This document shows, one piece after another, positions 33,061 through 43,280 of a stretch of 64,000 nucleotides of DNA (position 1 is its first letter; each line of letters opens with the position of its first letter). This DNA comes from Meandrina meandrites (lineage: Eukaryota > Cnidaria > Anthozoa > Scleractinia > Meandrinidae). The translations under genes were made by a program, and so were the position numbers. Under the pieces are notes generated by a model. The model searched no databases and was not told the DNA's origin. It saw only the letters and a list, made by a program, of their open reading frames with translations. The stretch spans positions 9,578,607 through 9,642,606 of the forward strand of contig OY855915.1 in NCBI GenBank assembly GCA_963693305.1. Reading direction: 5' to 3'.

Positions 33061-34038
33061 ACACTATGCGTGACCAACTGCGAAAATGTCACGCGATGTT
33101 GTGGGCTTTTCGTTTTCGCTTTTCTTTCTTTTTTTTTATTTTCTCCTATTTAATTAGAACCTTGGATCATTGCTTCTAAGACTGCCTTATGTATAAGGTT
33201 TACTTTCACGCTTTTGAGACAAATCAAGCTAATTTGAATATACCATGAAAATCCAAACAGTACTCCATAATACGCCTGCATTTTCGCGGGAAATACACAC
33301 TGAAATTCATGCCAGTTCTGTAATATTTATTTATTTTAATTACATTATAATTTCGAAATTAATTTTTAACATATTTGCTAAAGTTTCTGCTGTTTCTAAA
33401 CTGAATTATAACACATTAATTTCATTCGAAATGCAATTTTGCCGATTTTATATAATATTTTAGTGTGAATTAATTTTGTGTGAATTAATTAATTTAAGGC
33501 ATTTTTGAACAAAATTCGTGGAAAGAGAGTTTCTTGTGCCAATCAATAAATTCTTGTTTTTGATTAAGAAGGGTATGGACTGTTTAAAAATGGAATAAAA
33601 TAAAAAATAAACTTCCGCACTTTTGAAAAAATAAAATTTGAGAAACCCCGAAATTCACTCTGTGGTAAGGTACAAGCTACCTACCCAGATTAGAAAATTT
33701 GGCAAAAATTTTAGTTTGACTGAAAATTTGTTTTGAGGAAGCCAAAACATTAATAACTAGTTAATTAACCTTGAGAAAAAAATATGTGCACTACATGCAA
33801 AAGGGAGATCGGTTTCTAGTACTGAGAAGTTGGCCTTTTTTATATGGATTTTTGGCACTTTCTGTGCCAAAATGTAGGGGGGTGGTCAATCTCAGGATTG
33901 AAAAGCCAAGAAATCATTTACATACCACCAATCTTAATCTTATCTGATAGGTTTTAAATGCTGAAAAAATTAGGGAAATCGGCCGTCCCCCATCTTTCGC
34001 CATTGCCTGGTTTTCTCTGACAATGACACTTAATGTTT

Positions 34039-34734
34039 TTATACTCGATCGGCGGATCGAAAATTCTGAATTCTTATTGGTTGGTTTCTCACTGGTGAAA
34101 AGTGAGCATGTAGTTTTCGATCCTATTGTACACAGCTTGATGCTGTGTTTCTTCTTGTGGCTATAATGTTTAATTTTAAGCATGTATTAATTTTTTTCTT
34201 TAAGGATAATGAGTTAGGTGGAAGAGCGTCGTTATTTTATGACAGAACACCAAGTACGTGAGGTTGGCGTTCGATATTTTAGAGCGCATTCCGTAGATTG
34301 AATTCACTATTTCTTTTCCGTACTCGAGAGTCACACAAAACACAAAAATAAATTTGTACTCAAAAATTTAACTTGAATGTAAGAATATTTCTCAATGCAA
34401 ATTCGAAACCGCACAAGCCTCACGCAGGGTAAAACTTTCAATGAATAAATTCGTGTCGTTTTATTTTTCAACTGAAGGAAAATTCAATGTTGAAATAAAT
34501 ACAGAGCGTTTACACACTGTCCCCGTGGACACTGTGAGTTCTGTTTGTATTAGCTGTTTTTGGTCCATATTTATTTAGCCGGTGCCTGTTATTTAGTGCT
34601 CGAAATTAATGGTTGAAAACCCAACATAAATACAACCTTTGAAGCATAATTTTATACGGGTCAAAAAGCACGTGCACGTGCATGGAATGGAAGCAAATTA
34701 TTTGGCGAGGATATTGAACTAACGAATTCAAATT
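34039..34734. other. Non-coding, no feature seen
   Basis: AT-rich sequence between the foldback element and the THAP pseudogene, with no motif found. Confidence 0.35.
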
Positions 34735-35186
34735 CTAATACTTGATCATGACCAGCCAAACCAACAAAGTAAAAGTACTAATAATCATAACAAACACTCT
34801 ATCTAGCTCTTGGTAGAATAAGAAAGGTGCAAAATGCATACCTCTAACTTCCTTCGTATAGCAAAAGCCGAACGGACAGGGCTTCGGGAGGCATTCTTCC
34901 CCGTGATTTCTTTTTCGAACAAAAAAACTTGTCGGCATAGCATCCTCTTTGAGGTGGAGTCTGAGCGGCTTGAAATCAGAACCAGAAACCTACGTATCGC
35001 CAGATTATCTCTGAAGCAGTCTTCGGTAAAATGAACCGCACAAATGCGAGAGTTCTTGTCTGGCTTAAATTCTTTTCTTTTCATTTTCAAAAGCCATTGT
35101 TTCCTGAGCTTTGGATTTGCTGGAAACTTAAACGTATTTACTTTCGACTTAGAATTATTTAAGAAGTTTGGTGCTGCACAAAACAC
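34735..35186 (-). pseudogene. THAP-domain protein, frameshifted
   Basis: Reverse strand. The first frame has the THAP pattern: VNTFKFPANPKLRKQWLLKM, RKEFKPDKNSRICAVHFTED with the C-x2-H zinc ligands, and CF. After CFRDNLAIRRF the family signal moves to another frame, which reads DFKPLRLHLKEDAMPTSFF, the end of a THAP domain (AVPT-like box). The first zinc ligand pair is damaged: CAAPNF where a second Cys is expected. THAP domains bind DNA and occur in P-type transposases and host factors. No transposase domain is seen downstream. Confidence 0.7.
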
Positions 35187-35587
35187 TATGATATCCCATT
35201 CTTGCGAGCTTCATCACTGAAAGACTTTGAATTTCCCGCAATATCACAGCACACCAATAATGACGTCACAGTTTTAAGTTCCGAAAATTTCTCGAGAATT
35301 TTCCCGAGCGCTCTATGATTATGAAGGCCTAAAATAAGCATTTTTCAACTTGAAATTTCTCTGTTTTGCACAGTTCAATTACTTTGAAATTTCGGAATAT
35401 GTTTATTTGGTTCTTAATCAACAAGTTGGCCTAAAAAGAGAAAATTCGAAATTTTGGTTCATTTGACCTGTAATGGTTAGTGCGCTGAACTCCGCGTCGT
35501 GTAGTCAAATTTCAAGAATTGAACAGGATCCAAGTGTGTTGTGCAAAAGAATTTGCGTTCCAGAATAGGACGTTCTGGTAGGCTAAT

Positions 35588-35650
35588 AATTAACAATAGG
35601 CCCAGAGGCCAAAACCCCCGAGGAGGCATCATTGTAGTCCGCGCGTACAT
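35588..35650 (-). repeat. Dispersed repeat piece (inverse copy at 5.4 kb)
   Basis: Reads CCCGAGGAGGCATCATTGTA, the inverse of the piece at 5356-5405, with GGCCAGAGGCC-type sequence beside it. Confidence 0.7.
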
Positions 35651-35888
35651 AGAAGTACTTACAGTATGAATATACAGTCGATATTACCGGACGAAATCTC
35701 GAGTTGGTAAAAATTGAGACCGCAAATAATATCGGGAGTCGATGACGTATCAAGCCTTTGAGATCGCTAATAGTCTCAGGAGTCGATGACGTATCAAGCT
35801 TTTGCACCCGCTTGAGGTTCTGGGAGTTGATGACGTTACTTAGTCGATTTCAAAGCGAGGTGATCACACGCGCTAGATAGTATCTATT

Positions 35889-36130
35889 TGAACATAAATT
35901 TAATCAAGCAATTAACGCGCCTTGAGGCAATTAATTGTGGACGAGATCTTATTGCCGTTTTACCTGCGTGTTTCGGAAAGTCCATCATATTTCATCTTCT
36001 TTCCTTTGCCAGGGGACAGCAAAAGTCGAACGGCTCCTGCACAAATATAAACGACCGACGCTATCAGCAGTTACATGGGTTCGGAAAAATTTCAGAAAAA
36101 AATTTCCGAATCCGTTCAAATGTCCCGTGA
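35889..36130 (+). pseudogene. RecQ-like helicase remnant
   Basis: The frame contains LTRLEAINCGRDLIAVLPAC, then FGKSIIFHLLSF, matching motif 0 and Walker A of RecQ-like proteins (GRDxxxxxPTGxGKSxxxxLL). The glycine of the P-loop is replaced (PACFGKS), and the reading then degrades. It differs in sequence from the fragment at 10337 and represents another family member. Confidence 0.6.
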
Positions 36131-36794
36131 AGTCAAAACTTTCTGCCGCTGGGGTTCTCTTATCGGTCTACTTTATACAACAGATCTAGACTAAAGTTTC
36201 TTGCAGCGAAAAATAATAACATAAACCGCTAATCAAGGGAACCAGGATGGCGAACAGCGAACGAAAAACACTGTGTAGCCCAGCGAACGGAAAACGGCTT
36301 TTACTGCTAGCAGCCCTGTTTACGAAAATGTCGCCGAAAATGTAAAACAACCCGAAGTTGTGAATTGCAATTGTTTTTTATCATTTTATTTCAGGCACAT
36401 AGACTTTTTAAGAGATACTTACAATTCAACAATAATTTTACGACAGCTTACAAATATTCGAAAAATATGCTTATTAACATATTTACAAATAATTGCAAAT
36501 ACATGCAGAGAGAATACCGGAATCTATCGAATTTCCCTGGTGCACTCCCGTTATTTCAAAGAAAAACACACATTGAAGGACAAACTGAAAACAGCGGAGG
36601 CGTAGATAAAAAGTAAAATATCAATCGTGACAAGCTAACATTCGAAACAATTTGACGCGCGGTGGTCACGCTTGTGATGTGCTGCTTGGCCAAAGTTGTT
36701 CAACGCAAGCAGCTGAACTGATGAAGTGATAGCACTGGCCCGAATGGCTGACATTTTTTTCTGAACGGATAGCTCGAGCCGTTCGAACGGCTAA

Positions 36795-36880
36795 GGCTTG
36801 GTTTAAACGTCGCATTTTACATGCGCCGAATCAAATTGCCGAATTAGTGCATGTAAAATGCGGCGTTTAAAACAATTAAG
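36795..36880. repeat. Small foldback repeat
   Basis: GTTTAAACGTCGCATTTTAC ATGC at 36801 pairs with GCATGTAAAATGCGGCGTTT at 36849, one mismatch, 24-base loop. Typical of a miniature element. Confidence 0.65.
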
Positions 36881-37267
36881 GAGGCTCTCAACGGTTTCCA
36901 GCACTTTGCAGCTCTTATACTTTGATGGGTCAGTACTACAAATCTTTAACAGTTGCTGCTACAGTAATGATATCAAACAAATGTCCAATCATTGCTGGAT
37001 AAGTTGCGGTCATTTTCATGACGTCACCGGTTACTATAACAACAGTTTTACCTGTTAAAAACACCCGTAATTTTCCCTTTATAAGTGCTTATAACTCCAA
37101 AATGAGTCCGGTGACCCCCATTTTTTATTATTGAATAATGAGTGACATGTTAAGATGTAACTTTTTGCCAAGTTAAAAAAAATTTCTCCGAAGCAGTTTC
37201 AGAGCCACCTTAAATTTTCGAAAATATATAGTTAGCAAATAATCGTGACAATGAAAATTCACAATGC

Positions 37268-37482
37268 ACAGAAAAATAGTGTCCGTAAATCGGGGTTGAC
37301 AATGTCTAAAAGTTTGTCACTCGGGACACGGAAAAGTGTCCGTTGTCCGTATTAACGGGTGTCCGTATTAAGCTGGTTAATTTAAGAGAAAATATATGAG
37401 GTTTTCGTCGGGACCAACGAAACTGTCCGTAATACCGGGGTGTCCGTATTAAGCGGGTGTCCGTAAAGCGGGGTTCACTGTA
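37268..37482. mobile_element. Miniature mariner/pogo-type element end
   Basis: Contains repeated GTGTCCGTATTAAGCGGG and GTGTCCGTAAAGCGGGG motifs and ends GGTTCACTGTA. Such sequences are familiar TA-flanked mariner/pogo-type termini (CAGTGAACCCCGCTT inverted). Only one clear end is visible, near 37480. The left side has a weaker match at 37270. Confidence 0.55.
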
Positions 37483-37901
37483 GTTCTGACTAAAACAAAA
37501 GATCTCTAAGTTCAGTGCATTCCTTTCAGGTTTGTAAGTTTAAACAGTCGCAAGTTGATTGGCTCGTTTTCTTGTGTAATTATTTTGACGTCGATGCTTT
37601 GGTTGTTAATTGTCTTTTGGCACGTTAGAATGTGTTTCTTTACGAAGGAACTATCACTGTTTAGCATGTCCTACACACTAAGGCGAGCTCTCTCACAGCA
37701 CCACAGAGCGCACATGCACCAGAGCCAACTGTTTCATCTCAAGTACCAACTTATCCCTAGAAACACTGTATATCAAATCACATACAATGGATATACTCCC
37801 ACCCCCTCCAACACAATAAAAACAATGAAAAAAAATGAATGGTCGCCTATCTTACAAGGAAACAACAAGGTAATAAGTATTATTTGTTGTTGTTGTTTTA
37901 G

Positions 37902-38333
37902 GTTATTTGAATTTTGAAATCTCGTGTGCTGGTGCTATTAGCAGAAACTCGAAACAGCAAGATTCTCAAGAGGCAAGAGAAAAGGTAAACAGGTATATGC
38001 GAATGAAGGTTATAGCAGCAACAGAAAAATTTGATCTCTCTTCATACGAAGGACTACATGACCTTCACAAGTACTTAGTAGGGGAACGTCACCTAATGGA
38101 TGTAAGCTTTGACAAGGGTTCCATAAAAGTAACTGTGAAATGTCGTACCCTTGAGATTCTTGAACGGCTGTGGGAAGATTATCGCTCTGGTCACCTAAAT
38201 GCAGTAGCCGAGGAGTGCCTCATTACAGAGAAGGTTAAGGACGAGCTTGATATGAAGACCATAACGCTAACAACAACTATCTTAGAAGAGGACTACTTGG
38301 CATGCAAACAGTCTTTAATGGAAATTATTTCAG
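37902..38333 (+). CDS. Internal exon, cnidarian TRIM/NLR-type domain
   Basis: Flanked by acceptor TTGTTTTAG (37901) and donor CAG/GTACGT (38334), both phase 1, so it is a symmetric exon of 144 codons. It reads MKVIAATEKFDLSSYEGLHD, LHKYLVGERHLMDVSFDKGS, IKVTVKCRTLEILERLWEDY, SGHLNAVAEECLITEKVKDE and TTTILEEDYLACKQSLMEI. I know this pattern from uncharacterised multidomain proteins of corals and other invertebrates, but not under a Pfam name. The open frame runs 119 bases past the donor without features. It joins in frame to 41020 (G|CA gives Ala) and its 5' side fits the HEPN exon at 18905. Confidence 0.6.
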
Positions 38334-39716
38334 GTACGTTGTTAATTAACATACATGTTTTAATATGTTGTTCTTTTGTTCTTCTCAAATCGAATCTCCC
38401 TACAGAAAATCCAAGAGTGGGCTGGGGGGGAGGGGTGGTGGTAGAGGAGTGAGTGGATGAACTAAACTTTTCAACTTTCATATACAGCTATGGAAAATTT
38501 AATGTCCGGTTCTCGTAAACATCGGTGCATCTGAAGTTACGTTCCCGACACGACGCTAAAATTTATTTATCGAGTACCTTAGCTGGTGTTTATGACGTAA
38601 GAATACATTTCAGTTAAGATATAAATGTTAAAAAAATGATATATAATTCCCCATTCACCAGCAAAACAAGTTTGCAAACCAAGTTTAACAGAAAGGAAAA
38701 TCATCATATTAAACTGAGAGTTTGAAATTTACAAGTACTGTACTGACCTGTTATTGGTGTTTTTATTGTGATAAATTTAAAGTCGAAAAAATATCAGTTA
38801 ATAACTTCTATGAAGAAACAATTTTAAACCATTTAAACCTGCTCAAGCTTTGATGTGAATGGGGTATAATTTTGGCAATCAAAGCCCATGTATTACGTAC
38901 TTCTAACTCTGCTGTGGTGGTTTATTAAATCTAGATTTTAGAAAATTTTGTGGTACAATTTGAGAACTTTTGTGCCGATTTCAACAACATAGGAAATGTT
39001 CTTGTGATGTACATTTTCAAGTTTCACAGCCACATGGACTCCACACTCAAAGGATCTTCAAAATTTAAATGGCTTTTGTATTTCGAGAATATCTCAGCAG
39101 TCTCAAATATTGTGCAACTGAAAACACGGCTGTAGTTATTTTAATATCGAATACGAATGGTAATGAAAGCGAGTTCGTTGTTAAACGTAGTAAGAGGCTT
39201 ACGCGCGTGATTATAAACGTTAAAGTGTTAGAAACTCTTACGCTCGTGCGATGCATTTGCTCATTTGATTTGTAGGCTTCTGGGATTATGATGTGATCAT
39301 TCCCAGCGTTTGGGTCTACAGCAGAGTCTTCGGCTTCAAAACAAAGTCACCCCTGGTAACTGGCCTCTCTTTCAATAACCTTAGCTTAACGTTTTCAAAA
39401 TCCATGTAGTGGTTGAATTGCTCAGTGGAAATGGCAAGCAAACTTGGCACTGCCTTTCTGTGTTCCTTAATACACAATGCCCGATTTATGACGGTCACAA
39501 TCATCTTGCTCTTTAGGGCGTTGAAAAAGGCTGTTGATGGTCACCTATACTAGTTTATTAAGTTTACTCTAACTTACAAAAGAAATAAAGAAAAGTAAGA
39601 ATAATATGGAGAGGGGAGCATCCAAAAAGCACTCGAGGCACCATGCTTGGGAGGAACTCAACTTCTAAGAATTAGCAATCATCACACTTACAAATAAATA
39701 ATTATAAAAACATATA
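38334..39716. other. Proposed intron, first part
   Basis: AT-rich with no coding signal. A G-rich stretch lies near 38430. Confidence 0.4.
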
Positions 39717-39756
39717 AAATATTTATCCAAAAATTTTAATTTTTGGATAAATATTT
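39717..39756. other. Perfect 19-bp AT-rich palindrome
   Basis: AAATATTTATCCAAAAATT, two bases, then its inverse complement. It lies at the 3' end of the LINE remnant. Confidence 0.7.
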
Positions 39757-39779
39757 ATTTAAAAATGCTCGAGCCCTAC

Positions 39780-40589
39780 TCTAAAAAACAGACCCGTTGG
39801 GTGCCTCCCGGCAAACTGTTCCACCCATTGATTATACGAATAAAATTACTATTCTTAAGAACATAAGCTCTACTATGAAAGATATGAGCTAGATCTAACA
39901 AGTCATTATTCCTAGACTATAACCTACATTATGGTTCCTTCAAAATACAAGCTTATCTGAAAAATCTATGATATGATGACCATTAATTAGATTATATGAA
40001 AATACAATCTCTCTTACAAGTCTCCTCTCAGCTAAACTTTGCAAATTGAGCATTCCATAATCTGGCGTCATAATAATTTTCAGACTTGAGAATAAACTTT
40101 GTTGCCCTTTTCTGTACTGCTACCAAACTATTAATATTACGTTGAGTTTGGGGGTTTCAGGTTTCACTGGAATATTCCAGTAAGGGCCTGATAAGACTAC
40201 AGGACAGTGTCCTTCATGTAGTAATGTCCTTAAGGCCCATAGCTCATGCAGGATCATTTCACCAGAGAAGAACCTTATTAGCCTTTGCAGATATAGTGAC
40301 TATATGTTGGTTCCATGTTAAATGAGAGCTAGTGAGGAAACCCAGGTCTTAAATACAAATGCACACATTCCAACTCTTGACCATGTATATAATATTTGTT
40401 ATCTAAGACACTCTTCTTTCTTGTAGTTTTCATGATCTCACATTTCTTGTTGTTAAAATTATAATTCTGTTCTTCCGTCACCATCCAGAAATCACATCCA
40501 GATCTACCTGGAAAGATGAAATATCCTCTGGGGTATTGATGACCCTGTAAATTTTGCAATTACCTGCATATAAGCATTTCAGTCTGGTT
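39780..40589 (-). pseudogene. LINE reverse transcriptase remnant
   Basis: Reverse strand, many stops and frame changes, but RT-like blocks stand in the right order: KCEIMKTTRKKS, DLGFLTSSHLTWNQHI, VTISAKANKVLLW, SLIRPLLEYSSE, NINSLVAVQKRATKFILKSE, then NNDLLDLAHIFHSRAYVL and INGWNSLPGGTQ. The final WNSLP block is the usual end of CR1/Jockey-like ORF2. It lies wholly within the proposed intron 38334-41019, antisense to the gene. Confidence 0.75.
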
Positions 40590-40880
40590 AAAGACTTCAC
40601 GCAGTTGTTATTAAAAGACAAGGGATAGTTGTTTTTTCATAGTATCGCTTTGACTCCTTGCGTTTCTTCTTGTCTTCCTTCGTTTGTTGATGGGATGTTT
40701 TTTGCCCTTCGTAGAATGTGTTGACCACGGATCTTCTGTGCCACAAAGCTTAAGGGTGACACAAAAGAAAATCGAGATAGCGGTCGGTGCGCGTTGGTTT
40801 TCTGTAAACATCCAATTGAATTTCTTTGCTGTGTCCACTCGTAATGGTGTCTACAAAACGTAAGCCCAGGCCATTGGAGG
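40590..40880 (-). pseudogene. Penelope-like RT fragment
   Basis: Reverse strand: VDTITSGHSKEIQLDVYRKP, TRTDRYLDFLLCHP, then after a stop and frameshift WHRRSVVNTFYEG or, in the neighbouring frame, LRRAKNIPSTNEGRQEETQG and NNYPLSFNNNC. VYRKPTxTDRYLDF followed by HKRxVVxTL is characteristic of the end of the Penelope RT domain. Abuts the LINE remnant on one side and the TRIM exon on the other. Confidence 0.75.
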
Positions 40881-41019
40881 TTTCTGATTCCAAAGTGTCC
40901 GTTGTTCTCGGCAAAATTGCGAAGCGTCTGTCATTCACCACGCGCGTTACTCGCGTTACACCCGCGCATTACACCTAGCTCCAAATTAAGCCAATAATTT
41001 TCTTTTTTTTTGTTTAAAG

Positions 41020-42836
41020 CAAGTGGTCATGATGGACAACCTGAAGCTGCATTCGAAAGACACAAAATTATGCCTGTGGAAGACTTTCAAGCTGAAGATT
41101 ACGAAGCCTTTTGCTCAGAACAGTACCATGAGCGAGAGATAAAAAGTTTTTTCTGCCTTTCTTGTCAATCCTGTGTCTGTCAGCTTTGTATCGCCACGGA
41201 TCACCGAAGCCATGAAGTTATTTCACTCGACGAAGCAGCTAACAAAGAGAAAGAAAAAATCATGGCTGATGCTGAACTGACTAGACAAAAGGAGAGAGTG
41301 TGGAAGGATGAGATTCGAAAATCCGAGGAAACGATTTCCCTGCTGGAAAGCAATGTGGCAACCGCCAAACGCGAAGTCTCGCAAGCAGCTGAACAAATGA
41401 TTGCAAAGATTCAAAAGCGCGAGCGAGAAAAGATAACCTTCCTCGAGAAGACACGCGTGACAAGACTCGAGAATATTAACTCGGCTAATGAGAAAACGCA
41501 GTCCCTGGTCAAAGAAATGCACGAAGCAGTCGAGTTTGCACAAAATCTGGTAAAGAGAAGCTCAAGCTTGAATATCATGCAAAACACGGAAACTTTGAAA
41601 CAAAGATTTCAAGAACTTCGTGATGTTCAAGTTCCTCAACATCACGAGACCCCATTTATCACGGTTTCTGTAGAGGACTTTGGCGTGGGCGAAATCGCAA
41701 CCGAAACAGCTGATGCAAGTCAGTGCACTCTGGAAGGACTGGATCAAACTCTTCAGGCTGGTGTACAAGCGGAATTGATATTATGCCCCAGAACACCTGA
41801 GAGGGAAATAAGTAACCAGCCTGATCTCAAAAATCAAATTGAAGTTCGCATAGAACCCACGAAAGACGTCACAGATGTTAATGTAAGCGAAAAAGAAAAC
41901 GGTGAATTCAAAGTGAATTTTACACCAAAAGTACCGGGCGCCTACAGCATTGAAGTGAACATCAATGGTAACAAACTTCCGACCTGTCCTTTTACTATGC
42001 AGGTGAAAGAACGTGAACTTGTTGTAGTCGGTGAGTTGCACTTAAAGTTAAATGAAGGAGATAAGCTTCAAGAGCCATATGGAATCGCTGTAAATACGAA
42101 AGGGAACATTGCTATAACAGATAGCGATGAACACTGTGTGTATATATTTGATAAAGGAGGAATATGTTTAAGAAAAATTGGCAGCCACGGAGGAAATGCT
42201 GGACAATTTAACTACCCACGGGGCGTTACATATTTAAACGATAACGAGATTCTGATTGCAGATGCAGGACACAGTAGAATACAACACGTAAATGTCCAGA
42301 CAGGAACTTTTGTGAAAAGCTTTGGAAATCCTGGTGCAGAAAAAGGAGAGTTTTCTGTCCCGGTTGATGTTTGCTTGGATGAACAACACCGCATTGTTGT
42401 AACCGAGTACGGCAATAATAGGATACAGGCGATAGCACAGCAGGGTGAGACTATTTCCATATTTGGAGACAGCGGCCCAGAGAAACCCAACCGTCCAACA
42501 AGCTGCATTCCTTACAAAAACATGTTTCTCGTATCTGAGCGGGGCAATCACTGCATTAAAGTTTTTGATCAGTCAGGAACTTTCTTATACAAGTTTGGAA
42601 CACAAGGGAATCAAGACGGACAATTTACCTGGCCGTATGGTATGCTTGCAGACAGGTCCAGCAACCTTCTGGTATGTGATAGGGGCAATAACCGAGTTCA
42701 GCAATTTACGTTAGACGGTCGCTTTATAGGCAAATCTATGACTCATTTACCAAATCCTATTGGAATAGCAACAGCACCAGATGGACGTATTCTCGTGACT
42801 AGCCTTGACGCTAAGAAAGTATACATATTGAAGTAG
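41020..42836 (+). CDS. TRIM2/3/71-like protein: B-box, coiled coil, filamin, NHL
   Basis: One exon with about 604 codons, entered through acceptor TTTGTTTAAAG (41019) in phase 1 and ending at TAG 42836. Domains in order: B-box2 at about residues 31-66 (C-x2-C-x4-C-x2-C-x4-H-x2-H after FF, in FFCLSCQSCVCQLC ... DHRSH), coiled coil about 70-205, filamin/ABP280 repeat about 235-330 (EVRIEPTK ... FTPKVPGAYSIEVNINGNKL), and six NHL repeats from about 350 to the end (EPYGIAV, YPRGVTY, VPVDVCL, RPTSCIP, WPYGMLA, NPIGIAT), forming a beta-propeller. TRIM-NHL proteins act as RNA-binding regulators or ubiquitin ligases. No RING is present here. In its place, upstream exons may supply the 37902 domain and HEPN. 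Reading frame intact, so probably functional. Confidence 0.9.
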
Positions 42837-43079
42837 ATGTTTTACTCGTCAGTATGTGTAGTTTGTACCCTGTATATTGACATAAGCCGGGACATAATTA
42901 CTCTCTGTGATATAAATAGTACAAATGTTGATACATCTCGTTGTATCTTCATTCGAATACACTCTTTTTTTATAAGAACGTTGCGGCTGAGATTTACCAA
43001 AATTTTAAGAACATGCTAAGAACATACCCAACGCTGAAAGTCGGAGAACTTCTTTATTTTGCCCATTTGTTTTTATTTC

Positions 43080-43280
43080 TTGTTAAATGAGCAGTATAAA
43101 TAAATAAACGAGCAACTTGATACAACACATTCGGCGAACAATGCTCTTCTGATACGTCCGCATAGATGTAATGAAATACTATAACATGTAACTAGCTAAG
43201 AAGGTCTAAGAACGCCTCAAAGTTTGTGAAAAAAAGAATAAGAATAAGAATGCTCAGCCTCAGCCCCAAAATTCTGAACG
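43080..43280 (+). repeat. Dispersed repeat, inverted copy at 52.2-52.44 kb
   Basis: AAACGAGCAACTTGATACAAC, TCTGATACGTC, and AATGCTCAGCCTCAGCCCCA recur inverted at 52440-52200. Non-coding. Confidence 0.7.
43099..43108 (+). terminator. Poly(A) signals after TRIM-NHL gene
   Basis: Two overlapping AATAAA hexamers lie about 265 bases after the stop codon. They sit at the edge of a dispersed repeat, so use in this gene is plausible but unproven. Confidence 0.4.

Larger units (their letters stand above)
27648..34033. mobile_element. 6.4-kb foldback element with >1-kb arms
   Basis: The left arm 27648-28770 and the right arm (31888-32026 plus 33150-34033) are inverted copies with a few percent difference. 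Outer ends read TTAAGTGTCATTGTCAGAG and the inverse. TGTTT stands directly outside both ends (27643-27647 and 34034-34038), a possible 5-bp target duplication. The right arm is split by about 1.1 kb of later insertions (LINE tail and satellite). The 3.1-kb centre holds a reverse-strand coding remnant, a small TIR element and a 694-bp inverted repeat. No transposase is recognised. Confidence 0.75.
31888..34033 (-). repeat. Right arm of foldback element, interrupted
   Basis: 31888-32026 mirrors 28625-28770 (CACACCAAGACCTAGTAAG against the left-arm landmark). Similarity stops at GAAGCACTGTA and resumes at about 33150 with TTAGAACCTTGGATCATTGC, mirroring 28545 and continuing to 34033. About 80 bp of left-arm sequence (28546-28625) has no partner, so the insertion was joined by a small deletion. 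Confidence 0.75.

Noticed and set aside
27648..34033. Polinton/Maverick virus-like element because of long TIRs
   Set aside because: Length is far below the usual 15-20 kb, the possible target duplication is 5 bp and not 6, and no polymerase, integrase or capsid-type motif is seen.
36360..36616. Two overlapping + ORFs of about 80 codons
   Set aside because: AT-rich composition, no motif, two frames equally open. Probably chance.
37555..37917. 120-codon ORF upstream of the 37902 exon
   Set aside because: It runs through the likely intron and acceptor, and its composition gives no family signal.
41223..42551. Several reverse ORFs of 60-106 codons
   Set aside because: Antisense shadows of the TRIM-NHL exon.
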